DNA of 64,000 nucleotides, taken from positions 456,074-520,073 of the forward strand of contig NZ_LMPT01000012.1 of NCBI RefSeq assembly GCF_001424425.1. Direction: 5' to 3'. Shown piece by piece: positions 33,245 to 42,460 of the stretch. How positions within the stretch are numbered: position 1 is the first letter of the stretch; the number at the start of each line of letters is the position of its first letter. This DNA is from Acidovorax sp. Leaf191. GTDB lineage: Bacteria; Pseudomonadota; Gammaproteobacteria; Burkholderiales; Burkholderiaceae_C. A model generated the notes under the pieces. That model was not told the origin of the DNA, made no database searches, and worked only from the letters and a program-made list of their open reading frames with translations. A program made the position numbers and the translations under genes.

Positions 33245-33480
33245 CCCCCTGAGTCGCTTCGCGCCTCGGTGCCACCGCCAGAGGCGGTGGCTCTTCCGGC
33301 ACGTCCAAGCCTGCGCAGGCAGGCTTGGAGCCGCGGCCCTCAGCCCCTCTCTCGACTCGCTGCGCGCGTCGGGAGGGGGACGCCCCCGGTGCACGCAAGC
33401 GAAGCGCCGCCTCCGCGCCTAGGCGGCCCTTGCACGGGGGCCCTGGCTGGGGCCGCGCCAGTTTCGTGCGATGTGGGTGG
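33245..33480 (+). repeat. Gene-end repeat, copy C (interrupted)
   Basis: It starts 12 bases after the HDOD stop codon with CCCCCTGAGTCGCTTCGCGCC. The module is split by an about 85-bp stretch containing small inverted repeats (GCCACCGCC/GGCGGTGGC and AAGCCTGC/GCAGGCTT), then resumes with the CTCGACTCGCTGCGCGCGTCGG hairpin and CGGCCCTTGCACGGG. Confidence 0.65.
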
Positions 33481-33503
33481 CGCGCAGTGCTATGAATGAC
33501 TGA

Positions 33504-33538
33504 AACGACAAAAGGGGGCCGAAGCCCCCTTTGTCGTT
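33504..33538 (-). terminator. Rho-independent terminator of maeB
   Basis: GGGGGC and GCCCCC pair around a TTCG tetraloop (minus-strand reading), extended by A-T pairs and a further six pairs after a one-base bulge. The minus strand continues CCCCCTTTTGTCGTTT. It lies 17 bp past the maeB stop codon. Confidence 0.85.
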
Positions 33539-33554
33539 GGTGCGCTGCTGCAGA

Positions 33555-35861
33555 TCAGCTCTTGCGCGATGCAGCGCTGGCCACCGCCAGGGCCGTCATG
33601 TTGAACACCCGGCGCACCGTGGCCGCGGGGGTCAGGATGTAGGCGGTGGCTGCGCCGCCCATCAGGATGGGGCCCACCGTCACACCGCCGCTGGTCGTGG
33701 TCTTGAGCACGTTGTACAGGATGTTGGCGGCATCCAGGTTGGGGCAGATCAGCAGGTTGGCCGAGTCGCTGAGCGTGGATTCCGCCATGTACACGTTGCG
33801 GATGTTCGGGTCCAGCGCGGCGTCGCCGTGCAGTTCGCCGTCGCACTCGATCTCGGGGTGGGCCGCCACGAACAGGTCGCGGGCTTCGCGCATCTTGCGG
33901 GCCGACGGGCGCTTGGACGAGCCGTAGCTCGAATGCGACAGGAACGCCACCTTGGCGGGCAGGCCGAAGTGCTGCACCTCCTGCACCGACATCCAGGCAA
34001 TGTCCGCCAGCTGCTGGGCCGTGGGGTTCTCGTTCACATAGGTATCGGCGATGAACAGCGTGCCGCGGTCGGTCATCAGCGCGTTCAGCGCCGCGTAGTC
34101 GTTCACGCCTGCCTGACGGCCCAGGATGCTGTGGATGCGCTCCAGGTGCGTCTCGTACGTGCCCACCAGGCCGCAGATCATCGCGTCGGCGTCGCCCAGC
34201 GACACCATCAGCGAGGCGATGATGGTGTTGGAGCGGCGCACCGCGGCCTTGGCCACCTCGGGCGTCGCGCCGTTGCGCTGGTTGAGCTGGTGGTAGTGCT
34301 CCCAGTACTGGCGAAAGCGCGGGTCATCCTCGGGGTTGCAGACCTCGACGTCCTTGCCCAGCCGCATGCGCAGGCCGGCTTTCTCGATGCGCGCCGCAAT
34401 GACGGCAGGGCGGCCGATAAGGATGGGGTGGGCGATCTTGTCGTCGATGGCCATCTGCGCGGCGCGCAGCGCGCGCTCGTCTTCACCGTCGGCGTAGGCC
34501 ACGCGCTTTTGGCCCTCGGGCAGCGCCTTGGCCGCCGTGATCACGGGGCGCATCAGCATGCCGGTTTGATACACGAAGCGCGACAGGGCTTCCTTGTACG
34601 CTTCCATGTCTTCGATGGGGCGCGTGGCCACGCCGGACTCTGCAGCGGCCTTGGCCACGGCTGGCGCGATCTTCAGGATCAGGCGCGAGTCGAACGGCGT
34701 GGGGATCAGGTAATCGGGGCCGAAGGTGAGTTCCTTGCCTGCATAGGCGCTGGCCACTTCCTCGCTGATGTCGGCCTTGGCCAGGTCGGCGATCTGGCGC
34801 ACACAGGCGAGCTTCATCGCTTCGGTGATCTTGGTCGCGCCGCAGTCCAGCGCGCCGCGGAAGATGTACGGAAAGCACAGGACGTTGTTGACCTGGTTCG
34901 GGTAGTCCGAGCGGCCCGTGGCGATGATGCAGTCCGGGCGGATGGCCTTGGCCAGTTCGGGGCGGATCTCGGGCTCGGGGTTGGCCAGCGCCAGGATGAT
35001 GGGCTTGGGCGCCATGGTCTTGACCATCTCGGCCGTGAGCACGCCGGGTGCCGAGCAGCCCAGGAACACGTCGGCGCCATCGACCACGTCGGCCAGCGTG
35101 CGGGCCTCGGTCTTTTGCGCATAGCGCTGCTTGGAGGCGTCGAGCCCGCCGGGGCGACCGTCCCAGATCACGCCCTTGGAGTCCACCATGAAGATGTGCT
35201 CGCGCTTGACGCCCAGGCCCACCATCACGTCCACGCAGGCAATGGCCGCGGCGCCGGCGCCGGACACGGCGATTTTGACCGCGCCGATCTCCTTGCCCAC
35301 CAGCTCCAGGCCGTTGAGCAGCGCAGCGCTGGAGATGATGGCCGTGCCGTGCTGGTCGTCATGGAACACCGGGATGTTCATGCGCGCACTGAGCTGCTGC
35401 TCGATGTAGAAGCACTCGGGCGCCTTGATGTCTTCCAGGTTCACGCCGCCCAGCGTGGGCTCCATGGCCGCGATGATGTCCACCAGCTTGTCCGGGTCGC
35501 GCTCGGCCAGTTCGATGTCGAACACGTCCACGCCAGCGAACTTCTTGAACAGGCAGCCCTTGCCTTCCATCACCGGCTTGCCGGCCAGCGGGCCGATGTC
35601 GCCCAGGCCCAGCACGGCGGTGCCGTTGGTGATCACGCCCACCAGGTTGCCGCGCGAGGTGTAGTCGAACGCCTTGGACGGGTCGGCCTGGATATCCAGG
35701 CACGGGTAGGCCACGCCGGGCGAATACGCCAGCGACAGGTCGCGCTGGTTGGACAGGGGCTTGGTGGGGGTCACCGCAATCTTGCCCCGGGTGGGGTTGC
35801 GGTGGTATTCACGCGCGGCGTCGCGCAGCGCCTCTTCGGCGGCGGAAAGTTTCTGGGTCAT
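33555..35861 (-). CDS. maeB: NADP-dependent malic enzyme MaeB
   Basis: A 768-aa hybrid malic enzyme converting malate and NADP+ to pyruvate and CO2. Residues about 1-430 hold the catalytic part: Y46 in AYSPGVAYP, the [11 protein letters not shown] block, metal-binding HDDQHGTA and the dinucleotide-binding SGAGAAAIA. Residues about 440-768 are a phosphotransacetylase-like domain that lacks PTA activity in characterised MaeB and binds acetyl-CoA as an allosteric effector. The length is standard. AGGA precedes the ATG at 35861. It would drain C4 acids to pyruvate in an organism living on purine- or glyoxylate-derived carbon. Confidence 0.92.
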   Translation of the reverse strand: MTQKLSAAEEALRDAAREYHRNPTRGKIAVTPTKPLSNQRDLSLAYSPGVAYPCLDIQADPSKAFDYTSRGNLVGVITNGTAVLGLGDIGPLAGKPVMEGKGCLFKKFAGVDVFDIELAERDPDKLVDIIAAMEPTLGGVNLEDIKAPECFYIEQQLSARMNIPVFHDDQHGTAIISSAALLNGLELVGKEIGAVKIAVSGAGAAAIACVDVMVGLGVKREHIFMVDSKGVIWDGRPGGLDASKQRYAQKTEARTLADVVDGADVFLGCSAPGVLTAEMVKTMAPKPIILALANPEPEIRPELAKAIRPDCIIATGRSDYPNQVNNVLCFPYIFRGALDCGATKITEAMKLACVRQIADLAKADISEEVASAYAGKELTFGPDYLIPTPFDSRLILKIAPAVAKAAAESGVATRPIEDMEAYKEALSRFVYQTGMLMRPVITAAKALPEGQKRVAYADGEDERALRAAQMAIDDKIAHPILIGRPAVIAARIEKAGLRMRLGKDVEVCNPEDDPRFRQYWEHYHQLNQRNGATPEVAKAAVRRSNTIIASLMVSLGDADAMICGLVGTYETHLERIHSILGRQAGVNDYAALNALMTDRGTLFIADTYVNENPTAQQLADIAWMSVQEVQHFGLPAKVAFLSHSSYGSSKRPSARKMREARDLFVAAHPEIECDGELHGDAALDPNIRNVYMAESTLSDSANLLICPNLDAANILYNVLKTTTSGGVTVGPILMGGAATAYILTPAATVRRVFNMTALAVASAASRKS

Positions 35862-36036
35862 ACGGAAATCCTGGAAGTCTTCGGCGGAATGCAAAACAAG
35901 GGTACCCGATGGCACGGGTGGCTGGCATGGCGGTTTATGCGTATGCAGCATGAAGCCAAAACCCCCTGGCAGCCCGGCTGCAAGGGGGTCATCACGGTGC
36001 GGGCGGCAGCGCTTTCTGGCAGCGGGCGGCGGGACG

Positions 36037-37524
36037 CTAGTGGGCGTCGGCCTGGCGTGCGGCGTTCACAGCGGCGGAGGTGTCGCGGCTGGCGCCATTG
36101 AAGAAAACGTTCAGGGCCACGGCCGTGATCGAGGCCAGCAGGATACCGGATTCGATCAAGGGGTGGATCGCGTGCGGCATCCACTGGCGAAAGCTCGGCG
36201 CGATCAGCGGGATCATGCCCACGCCGATGGACACGGCCACGATCATCGCGTTGAAGCGGTTGTGCTTGAAGTCCACCCCGCCCAGGATGCGGATGCCCGT
36301 GGCGGCCACCATGCCGAACATCACCAGGCCCGCGCCGCCCAGCACCATGGTGGGCAGCGACTCGACCAGTGCCGCCATCTTGGGCAGCACGCCCAGCACG
36401 ATCAGGATCACGCCGCCCGCCACGCAGACGAAGCGGCTCTTGACGCCGGTCACGGCCACCAGGCCCACGTTCTGCGAGAAGCTGGTGTACGGAAAGGTGT
36501 TGAAGATGCCGCCCAGCAGCGTGCCCAGGCCGTCGGTGCGCAGGCCGCGCGTGAGGTCGGCCTGCTCGATCTTGCGGTCCGTCATCTCGCCCAGCGCGAG
36601 GAACATGCCGGTCGACTCGATCATCACCACGATCATCACGAGCGTCATGGTCAGGATCAATATGGGGTCGAACACCGGCCCTGCGATCTCGAACGGCAGC
36701 ACGAAGTCGAACCACTGCGCCTTGGCCACCTTCTCGAACGACATCAGGCCCATGGCCACTGCGATGACGGCGCCGATCACGATGCCCAGCAGCACCGAGA
36801 TGTTGGCGATGAAGCCGCGCGCGAACTTGGCGATGAGCAAAATGGACACCAGCACCACCGCCGAGATGCCCACGCCCGTGAGGTCCGCGTAGCGGGGGTT
36901 GGGCACCGTGGGCACCACCGCAAAGCCCTTGGGCACGGGTGGCAGCGACGAGCCCGGCGCGCCGGCGGCGGACTGCATCTCGGTCAGCCACTTGAGGTGC
37001 TCGGGGTTCACCACGCTGGGCGCGGTGGGCCCCACGGGGTTGCCGAAGATCCAGTTGATGCCCACGCGCATCAGGCTGATGCCGATGACCGCGATGATGG
37101 TGCCGGTGACCACCGGCGGAAAGAACCGCAGCATGCGGCTGACCAGTGGCGCGATCAGGATGGACACCACCCCCGCGCCGATCACCGAGCCGAAGATCAG
37201 CCCTGCGCCCGCCGTGCCGCTGGTGCTCTGCGCCATGGACACCATGGGTGCCACCGAGGCGAAGGTCACGCCCATCATCACCGGCAGGCGGATGCCGAAC
37301 CATTGCGTGGCGCCCAGCGCCTGGATCAGCGTGACCAGTCCGCACACGAAGAGGTCGGCCGAGATCAGCTTGGCCACCTGGTCGGGCGTGAGGTTGAGCG
37401 CGCGCCCGACGATGAGCGGCACGGCCACCGCGCCGGCATACATGACCAGCACATGCTGCAACCCCAGCGCGGTCAGGCGCCCCAGGGGCAGGTGTTCGTC
37501 CACGGGGTGCACAGACGGTTGCAT
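36037..37524 (-). CDS. NCS2 xanthine/uric acid permease
   Basis: A 495-aa membrane protein with about 14 hydrophobic segments. Family marks are GLQHVLVMYAGAVAVPLIVG in helix 1, IVVMIESTGMFLALGE with the TM8 glutamate, and SFSQNVGLVAVTGVKSR, the NCS2 signature. The QNVGLVAVTGV variant fits proton-coupled xanthine/urate carriers (UacT, PucJ/PucK, XanQ). It supplies urate or xanthine to the pathway encoded at 57.9-63.3 kb. A GTATAC palindrome 87 bp upstream of the start matches the operator before hiuH. Confidence 0.85.
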   Translation of the reverse strand: MQPSVHPVDEHLPLGRLTALGLQHVLVMYAGAVAVPLIVGRALNLTPDQVAKLISADLFVCGLVTLIQALGATQWFGIRLPVMMGVTFASVAPMVSMAQSTSGTAGAGLIFGSVIGAGVVSILIAPLVSRMLRFFPPVVTGTIIAVIGISLMRVGINWIFGNPVGPTAPSVVNPEHLKWLTEMQSAAGAPGSSLPPVPKGFAVVPTVPNPRYADLTGVGISAVVLVSILLIAKFARGFIANISVLLGIVIGAVIAVAMGLMSFEKVAKAQWFDFVLPFEIAGPVFDPILILTMTLVMIVVMIESTGMFLALGEMTDRKIEQADLTRGLRTDGLGTLLGGIFNTFPYTSFSQNVGLVAVTGVKSRFVCVAGGVILIVLGVLPKMAALVESLPTMVLGGAGLVMFGMVAATGIRILGGVDFKHNRFNAMIVAVSIGVGMIPLIAPSFRQWMPHAIHPLIESGILLASITAVALNVFFNGASRDTSAAVNAARQADAH

Positions 37525-37610
37525 GGGAAATCTCCTTCAGGTGGGGCGCGGTGTGGGGATCTGCGTGCATGTGCGTGGCACCCATCTTTGGTGCACAATG
37601 ATCCATACAA

Positions 37611-37626
37611 AAAGTGTATACACATT
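37611..37626. promoter_or_regulatory. GntR-type operator, AAAGTGTATACACATT
   Basis: A near-perfect palindrome (14 of 16 positions) upstream of the NCS2 permease gene. The central 13 bases are identical to those of the perfect palindrome between the GntR and hiuH genes at 61375-61392, so the same regulator probably binds both. Confidence 0.7.
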
Positions 37627-37845
37627 GCCGGATCCGTTGACTACGGTAAACCCTAGGTGCGGGCGCCGGGCTGGGGCCGGAGCGCAGGCAAAAGGCCGCG
37701 GGCGGGCAGGGGTTTCGGGCGGTGCAGCAGGGGCTTTTTTACAATCGCGGCTCGCCGCTGTGCCGTGACTGCGCCACCGCTGTGGCGTCGCAACCGCTGC
37801 TGCGTCTGCCGCTGCAGCGGCTGCTCCTCCCCACACGCCCGCTCC

Positions 37846-38382
37846 ATGAACCTGCCCCCGCTCCGAACCTCCCTTGCCGCTGATGCCGCTGATGCCCGCC
37901 CACCCGCGGGCGCGCTGGCCCGCTGGCGCCTGGCGCTGGCCGTGGGCATGGTGGTGGTGGGTGCGGCCTGCATGGACGGCTATCCCCAGCAGGACGCGCC
38001 CGCGCTCGACCCGTTCACGATGACGCAGGGCCAGCGACTGGCGCACATGAACGTGTTGGGTGGTGAAGCGCACGCCGAGCGCCGCTGGAGCTACGAGCTG
38101 TTGCCCGGCTGCGTGCTGCGCATCGACGTGGACGGCAAGGCCGGGCCGCGCCCGTCCTTCGACATCCCGCTGCTGGGGGCTGCCGTCACGCTGGCCAACG
38201 ACCGGGCGGATGCCACCTTCGACGTGAACGTGGCCACGGGGCTCGCGCACAGGCAGGAAGCCGCCGTGTCGGTGCTGGAAGCGCAGAACTGGGTGCACGC
38301 CAGCGGCATGCAGCTGCTGCTGCGTGTGCTGCAAAAAGGCTGCGTGGATGCGCAGAATGCGCACCACGCGGCGCGGCCCTGA
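37846..38382 (+). CDS. Hypothetical membrane-anchored or lipoprotein
   Basis: A 178-aa protein of no family I recognise. After about 25 variable residues, a hydrophobic stretch (RLALAVGMVVVGAACMDG) near residues 31-45 ends in a lipobox-like VGAAC. The rest (DPFTMTQGQRLAHMNVLG, then ERRWSYELLPGCVLRIDVDG) looks like a periplasmic domain with two cysteines. It is divergent from the NCS2 permease gene. The start at 37846 is the most likely; a longer frame upstream is arginine/cysteine-rich and unconvincing. Confidence 0.5.
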   Translation: MNLPPLRTSLAADAADARPPAGALARWRLALAVGMVVVGAACMDGYPQQDAPALDPFTMTQGQRLAHMNVLGGEAHAERRWSYELLPGCVLRIDVDGKAGPRPSFDIPLLGAAVTLANDRADATFDVNVATGLAHRQEAAVSVLEAQNWVHASGMQLLLRVLQKGCVDAQNAHHAARP

Positions 38383-38407
38383 CGGGATTCTCCGGGCCTG
38401 AAAAAGC

Positions 38408-39175
38408 TCAGGCCAGCAAGGCCTTGACCAGGTCCGTCTGGCGGTCGGGCCGCCCGGTGTCGAGCTCCAGGTTGGCTTCGATGCGCCGCAGGTGCTCCAT
38501 CATGCTGGCCACGGCGGCCTCGGCATCGCCGGCGCGGCACAGCTGCAGGAAGTCCGCGTGTTCTTCCGACGAGCAGTGCGGGTCGTTCGACGAGTGGTAC
38601 AGCATGGCGATCAAGGAACTGCGCGCCACCAGCTCCCGCACCAGCTCGGCCAGCGTGCGGTTGCCCGTGGCCTCGGCCAGCACCACGTGGAAGTCGCCCA
38701 GCAGCTTTTCGCGCACGCGGCCGGTGGTGGTGCTGCCCCGCAGCGCCGCGCGCTCGAAGCGGATGTGCTGCTCCAGCAGCTGGTAGTCGGCGTCGCTGGC
38801 CGTGGCCACGAACAGGCGCACGACCTCGCTCTCCAGCACGCGCCGCACGGCGAACACCTCGCGTGCATCCTGCACGCTCGGGCGGCTCACGAAGGCGCCC
38901 TTGTCGGGGATGATCTCGATCAGCTTGTCCTTGGACAGCATCACCAGCGCCGCGCGGATCTTGGTGCGGCTCACGGTGTAGACGCGGCCCAGCGCTTCCT
39001 CGCGCAGCCAGGTGCCGGGCGGCAGGCGCTTTTCGACGATGGCGGTGGCCAGGTCCTGCGCAATGCTCTCGGTGGATGCCAGGCGGTCGTCCGCCGGGGC
39101 CAGCACGCCCTCCACGGGCTCAGGCGCGGTGTCGGGAGGGGCGGCGGTGCGGGTGCTGGATCGGGCGCGGGGCAT
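38408..39175 (-). CDS. FadR-type GntR transcriptional regulator (FCD domain)
   Basis: A 255-aa regulator. The N-terminal winged helix is at about residues 40-100 (EALGRVYTVSRTKIRAALVML), preceded by a 35-residue disordered lead. The FCD ligand domain follows, with metal-binding histidines in LGDFHVVLAEATGN and SSEEHADFLQL. It lies 51 bp behind the racemase gene on the same strand, as part of an NCS1 permease-racemase-regulator run. An ATG at 39226 is an alternative start. It is a likely sensor of an allantoin or hydantoin metabolite, judged from its neighbours. Confidence 0.8.
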   Translation of the reverse strand: MPRARSSTRTAAPPDTAPEPVEGVLAPADDRLASTESIAQDLATAIVEKRLPPGTWLREEALGRVYTVSRTKIRAALVMLSKDKLIEIIPDKGAFVSRPSVQDAREVFAVRRVLESEVVRLFVATASDADYQLLEQHIRFERAALRGSTTTGRVREKLLGDFHVVLAEATGNRTLAELVRELVARSSLIAMLYHSSNDPHCSSEEHADFLQLCRAGDAEAAVASMMEHLRRIEANLELDTGRPDRQTDLVKALLA

Positions 39176-39226
39176 GCCCGATTGTGGCCTGGATGGGCGG
39201 TGCGGCCCATCCTCGCAGACCCCCAT

Positions 39227-39994
39227 TCAAGCTGCGCGCGGCAGGCGCACCGCCGTGGCAGGCTGCAGCGCAAAACCCGCCAGCGCGCCCGCCATGGCCT
39301 TCGGCAGCGGCCGCGCCAGCTCGCCGTGCTTGCTGGTGCGAAGGCCCAGCAGCACCAGCGATTCGACCATGGACGTGGCGGCCGCCACGCCGTCGATCAC
39401 CGGAACGCCCAGCGCTTGCGAAATGTGCTCGCACAGGTCGGCCATGCCCGCGCAGCCCAGCACCAGCGTGTCGCAGCCGTCTTCGGCCAGCGCGCGGCGG
39501 CATTCTTCGGTGATGCGCTCGCGCGCGTTCGAGCCCGGCACTTCAAGCTCCAGCACCGGCAGCTCGCAGGCCCGCACGTTGGCGCAAAAGCGCTGCATGC
39601 CGTAGATCTCGGCCAGGTGCCAGGCCTGGCCCATGGTGCGGGCGAGTGTGGTCACCACCGAGAACTTCGAGCCCACCATGCTGGCCATGTGCATGGCCGC
39701 CTCGGCGATGCCCACCACCGGGCCGTGCGCCAGCTCGCGCGCGGGTTTGAGGCCCGGGTCGCCGAAACAGGCGATCACATAGCCGTCCATTCCGTCGCGC
39801 TCGCCGGCCGCGATCTCCTGCAGCAGGCCGGGCACGGCCAGTGCCTCGTCGTAGTGGCTCTCGATGGAGGCCGGGCCCATGGCAGGGCTCACCGCCAGCA
39901 CCTCGGTGCCGGGCCGCGCCACGGCGCGTGCGCAGGCACCGATCTTCTCGGTCATGCTCCAGGTGGTGTTGGGGTTGATGATCTTGATGCGCAC
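39227..39994 (-). CDS. Asp/Glu/hydantoin racemase family, probable allantoin racemase
   Basis: A 255-aa racemase with the two catalytic cysteines of the hydantoin/allantoin racemases: C76 in VIACFGDPGL and C181 in LVLGCAGM. INPNTTWSMTEKI at the N terminus matches the HyuE/HpxA branch. The enzyme would interconvert enantiomers of allantoin or a 5-substituted hydantoin so that a stereospecific hydrolase such as PuuE can use both. It starts with GTG at 39994, 18 bp after the permease stop, so it is in one operon with the NCS1 permease. The allantoin assignment is context-based. Confidence 0.8.
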   Translation of the reverse strand: MRIKIINPNTTWSMTEKIGACARAVARPGTEVLAVSPAMGPASIESHYDEALAVPGLLQEIAAGERDGMDGYVIACFGDPGLKPARELAHGPVVGIAEAAMHMASMVGSKFSVVTTLARTMGQAWHLAEIYGMQRFCANVRACELPVLELEVPGSNARERITEECRRALAEDGCDTLVLGCAGMADLCEHISQALGVPVIDGVAAATSMVESLVLLGLRTSKHGELARPLPKAMAGALAGFALQPATAVRLPRAA

Positions 39995-40012
39995 GGATTC
40001 GTTCTTTCTTTT

Positions 40013-41497
40013 TCAGTTCTTGCGGTTCAACGCGAGGTAGATGACGAAGCCCAGGCCCATGCCGATGAACCAGGCGTAGTTGGCGGCGGGCCGCAGCACG
40101 GGCACGAACACGCACAGGATGGGCACGAGGGCCGCGGGGATGAGCGTCCAGATGGCGCGCGGGTTGTAGCCCTTGCTGTACCAGTAGGCGCCGCGGCTGT
40201 TCATGGTGTAGAGGTCGTCCACCAGCACCTGCTGGCGGCGCACGCAGTAGTAGTCGGCGATCAGGATGCCGAACAGCGGGCCGATGAAGGAGCCCAGCAC
40301 ATCGAGCGTGTAGTGGATCACCTCGGGGTTGTTGTACAGGTTCCAGGGCGTGATGAAGATTGAGCCCACGGCAGCGATCATCCCGCCCGTGCGCCAGCTG
40401 ATGTGCTGCGGCGCCACGTTGGAGAAGTCGAACGCGGGCGACACGAAGTTGGCCACGATGTTGATGCCCACGGTGGCGATCATGAAGGTCAGCGCGCCCA
40501 GCACCACGGCGGTGGTGCTGTCGATCTTGCCCACGGTGTGCACCGGGTCGGTGATCAGTTCGCCGAAAACCGGCAGCGTGGCCGCCGTGGTCACCACCGT
40601 GAGCAGCGAGAAGAACACGAAGTTGACCGGCAGGCCCCAGAAGTTGCCTTTCTTCACCGCGTCAAAACTCTTGCCGTAGCGCGAGAAGTCGCCGAAGTTG
40701 AGCATCGGTCCGCTGAAGTAGCTCACCACCAGCGCAATGGCCGACAGCATCACGGGCACCGCGTCCCAACCCTGGAACTTGATGCCGCCCAGGTTGAGGT
40801 CGATGTTCTTCCAGCCTGCCTTCCACACCAGCCAGCCGCACAGCACCGCCATCACCACGTACACCGCGGGGCCCGCCCAGTCGATGAACTTGCGGATCGC
40901 CTCCATGCCGTGCCAGAACACCAGCGCCTGCAGCACCCACATCACCATGAACGCCAGCCAGCCCAGGCTGGACAGGCCCGCAAAGCCGTGCTGCGTGACG
41001 TCCGCATACGCTGCCAGGCCCGGAAAGAAATGCAGCGTCAGCAGCAAGAAGGCGCCGGACGCCAGGTAGGTCTGGATGCCGTACCACGCCACCGCGATCA
41101 GCCCGCGGATGATGGCCGGGATGTTGGCGCCCAGCACCCCGAACGATGCGCGGCAGATCACGGGGTAGGGCGTGCCGGTCACCTGGCTGGGCTTGGCCAC
41201 CAGGTTGCAGAAGAACTGCACGATGACGATGCCCACGAGCAGCGCCACCAGCACCTGCCAGCTCGACAGGCCCAGGGCGAACAGGCTGCCCGCCGTGATG
41301 TAGCCGCCCACGCTGTGCACGTCGGACATCCAGAACGCGAAGATGTTGTACTGGCCCCAGGTCTGGCGCTTGAGCGGCGCCAGGTCCTCGTTGGTCAGGC
41401 GCGGGTCGTAGCCCGGCTTGATCAGGGCGTTGCCATGGTGCGGGCCGGCGGGCTCGGTGCCCGCCGTCAAGGGTGTGCTGCTGACGGCTGTGTTCAC
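40013..41497 (-). CDS. NCS1 permease, allantoin/hydantoin type
   Basis: A 494-aa, 12-helix nucleobase:cation symporter-1. The family marks are QTWGQYNIFAFWMSDVHSVG in helix 1, PYPVICRASFGVLGANIP in helix 3 and NFGDFSRYGKS between helices 6 and 7; the closest known types are PucI (allantoin) and Mhp1 (hydantoin). I start at the GTG at 41497 because GAGGAG lies seven bases ahead of it; an ATG at 41536 would add 13 residues without a good ribosome site. The racemase next in the operon supports an allantoin or hydantoin cargo. Confidence 0.85.
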   Translation of the reverse strand: MNTAVSSTPLTAGTEPAGPHHGNALIKPGYDPRLTNEDLAPLKRQTWGQYNIFAFWMSDVHSVGGYITAGSLFALGLSSWQVLVALLVGIVIVQFFCNLVAKPSQVTGTPYPVICRASFGVLGANIPAIIRGLIAVAWYGIQTYLASGAFLLLTLHFFPGLAAYADVTQHGFAGLSSLGWLAFMVMWVLQALVFWHGMEAIRKFIDWAGPAVYVVMAVLCGWLVWKAGWKNIDLNLGGIKFQGWDAVPVMLSAIALVVSYFSGPMLNFGDFSRYGKSFDAVKKGNFWGLPVNFVFFSLLTVVTTAATLPVFGELITDPVHTVGKIDSTTAVVLGALTFMIATVGINIVANFVSPAFDFSNVAPQHISWRTGGMIAAVGSIFITPWNLYNNPEVIHYTLDVLGSFIGPLFGILIADYYCVRRQQVLVDDLYTMNSRGAYWYSKGYNPRAIWTLIPAALVPILCVFVPVLRPAANYAWFIGMGLGFVIYLALNRKN

Positions 41498-41565
41498 GGG
41501 TGTCTCCTCGTCTGGAAAAGGATGGATTCCGGGCATCTGCGGCCTGGATAGTTTTGTACCCTATA

Positions 41566-41577
41566 TTTGTATACAAA
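41566..41577. promoter_or_regulatory. GntR-type operator TTTGTATACAAA
   Basis: A perfect 12-bp palindrome 69 bp upstream of the NCS1 permease start. TTGTAC just upstream (41553-41559 region) offers a further half-site. TTGTATACAA-like sites are typical of FadR/GntR regulators of the FCD group, two of which flank this operon. Confidence 0.65.
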
Positions 41578-41654
41578 AAATGGGTGCAATAAAACGCCGT
41601 CGGTGCACGAATTGCCAGGGGTTTACCCGCATACACACGAACGCGTGGAATAAA

Positions 41655-41687
41655 CAAAAACCGCCCGGGCCGTGGAGGCCGGGGCGG
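41655..41687 (-). terminator. Rho-independent terminator of GntR gene
   Basis: Arms at 41661-41671 and 41677-41687 match at 10 of 11 positions. The minus strand then reads TTTTTGTTTA. It lies 34 bp past the stop of the GntR gene and separates it from the NCS1 operon. Confidence 0.88.
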
Positions 41688-41720
41688 CTGCTGCGTGGGA
41701 AACCTTGGGGGGAGAGCGGG

Positions 41721-42413
41721 TCAGCCCTCGGCGCTGGACCGCGCACCGGGCAGTGGGGTGAGCGAGTCGCGCAGCCGGTCGCGCACCATGGGCTGGTCGT
41801 GGTTCAGCGCCGCTTCCACATGGCCGATGTGGGCCAGCAGGCGCTCGCGCGCCAGGGTGGTGTCGCCGGCTTCCAGCGCCTCCACGATGGCTTCGTGCTC
41901 GGCGCACGACTGGCTGGCCTCGTGCCGCGACTGGTACAGCGATGCCGCGAGCGTGGTGCGCGCCGTCAGGTCGCGCAGGATGTCGCTCAGGCTGCGGTGG
42001 CCCATGCTCTCGGCCAGGCAGACGTGGAAGTCCGCCAGCAGGAACGCGCGCGTGGCCGCGTCCGCGCCGTCGATGGCCTGCTGCTCCTCGGCGATGTGGG
42101 CGCGCAGGCGGGGCGTGACCGACTGCAGGGGCCGCCCGGCGTCTGCCAGGATGCCCGATTCGATGATGCGCCGGGCCGAGAACGCATCGCGCGCATCGTC
42201 CACCGACGGCTCCACCACATACCAGCCGCGGCGCGGGCGCACCTCGACGAAGCCACGCGCCTGCAGTTGCATCAGCGCCTCGCGCACCAGGGTGCGGCTC
42301 ACGCCGAACAGGTCGGCCAGTTCCTGCTCGCCCAGGCGTTCGCCGGGGGACAGTTTCTGGGCCAGGATGGATTCGACCACCTGTTGTGCGATCTGGTTGG
42401 GGCTGATGCTCAT
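41721..42413 (-). CDS. FadR-type GntR transcriptional regulator (FCD domain)
   Basis: A 230-aa regulator. Winged helix at about residues 8-68 (QELADLFGVSRTLVREALMQL), then VEVRPRRGWYVVEPSVDDARD linking to an FCD domain with metal-binding residues in LADFHVCLAESMGH and CAEHEAIVEAL. It ends at a strong terminator and starts 48 bp behind the chemoreceptor gene's stop. Its operator may be the TTTGTATACAAA palindrome beyond the terminator, which would place the NCS1 permease under it. This is inferred from position. Confidence 0.82.
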   Translation of the reverse strand: MSISPNQIAQQVVESILAQKLSPGERLGEQELADLFGVSRTLVREALMQLQARGFVEVRPRRGWYVVEPSVDDARDAFSARRIIESGILADAGRPLQSVTPRLRAHIAEEQQAIDGADAATRAFLLADFHVCLAESMGHRSLSDILRDLTARTTLAASLYQSRHEASQSCAEHEAIVEALEAGDTTLARERLLAHIGHVEAALNHDQPMVRDRLRDSLTPLPGARSSAEG

Positions 42414-42460
42414 GGAGGGCGGTGTGCGGTACTGGAGGTCGTCAACGCGTGCTGACGGCG

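Noticed and set aside
39040..39175. PEPVEG in the GntR N terminus as an in-gene copy of the dispersed repeat
   Set aside because: The DNA there matches the repeat at only about 13 bases; coincidence in GC-rich coding DNA is more likely.
39176..39226. Upstream ATG (39226) as start of the GntR regulator
   Set aside because: No ribosome-binding site at either start; the extra 17 residues are not family-like. The choice of 39175 remains uncertain.
41498..41536. ATG at 41536 as the NCS1 permease start
   Set aside because: The in-frame GTG at 41497 has GAGGAG at ideal spacing while the ATG has only a weak site.
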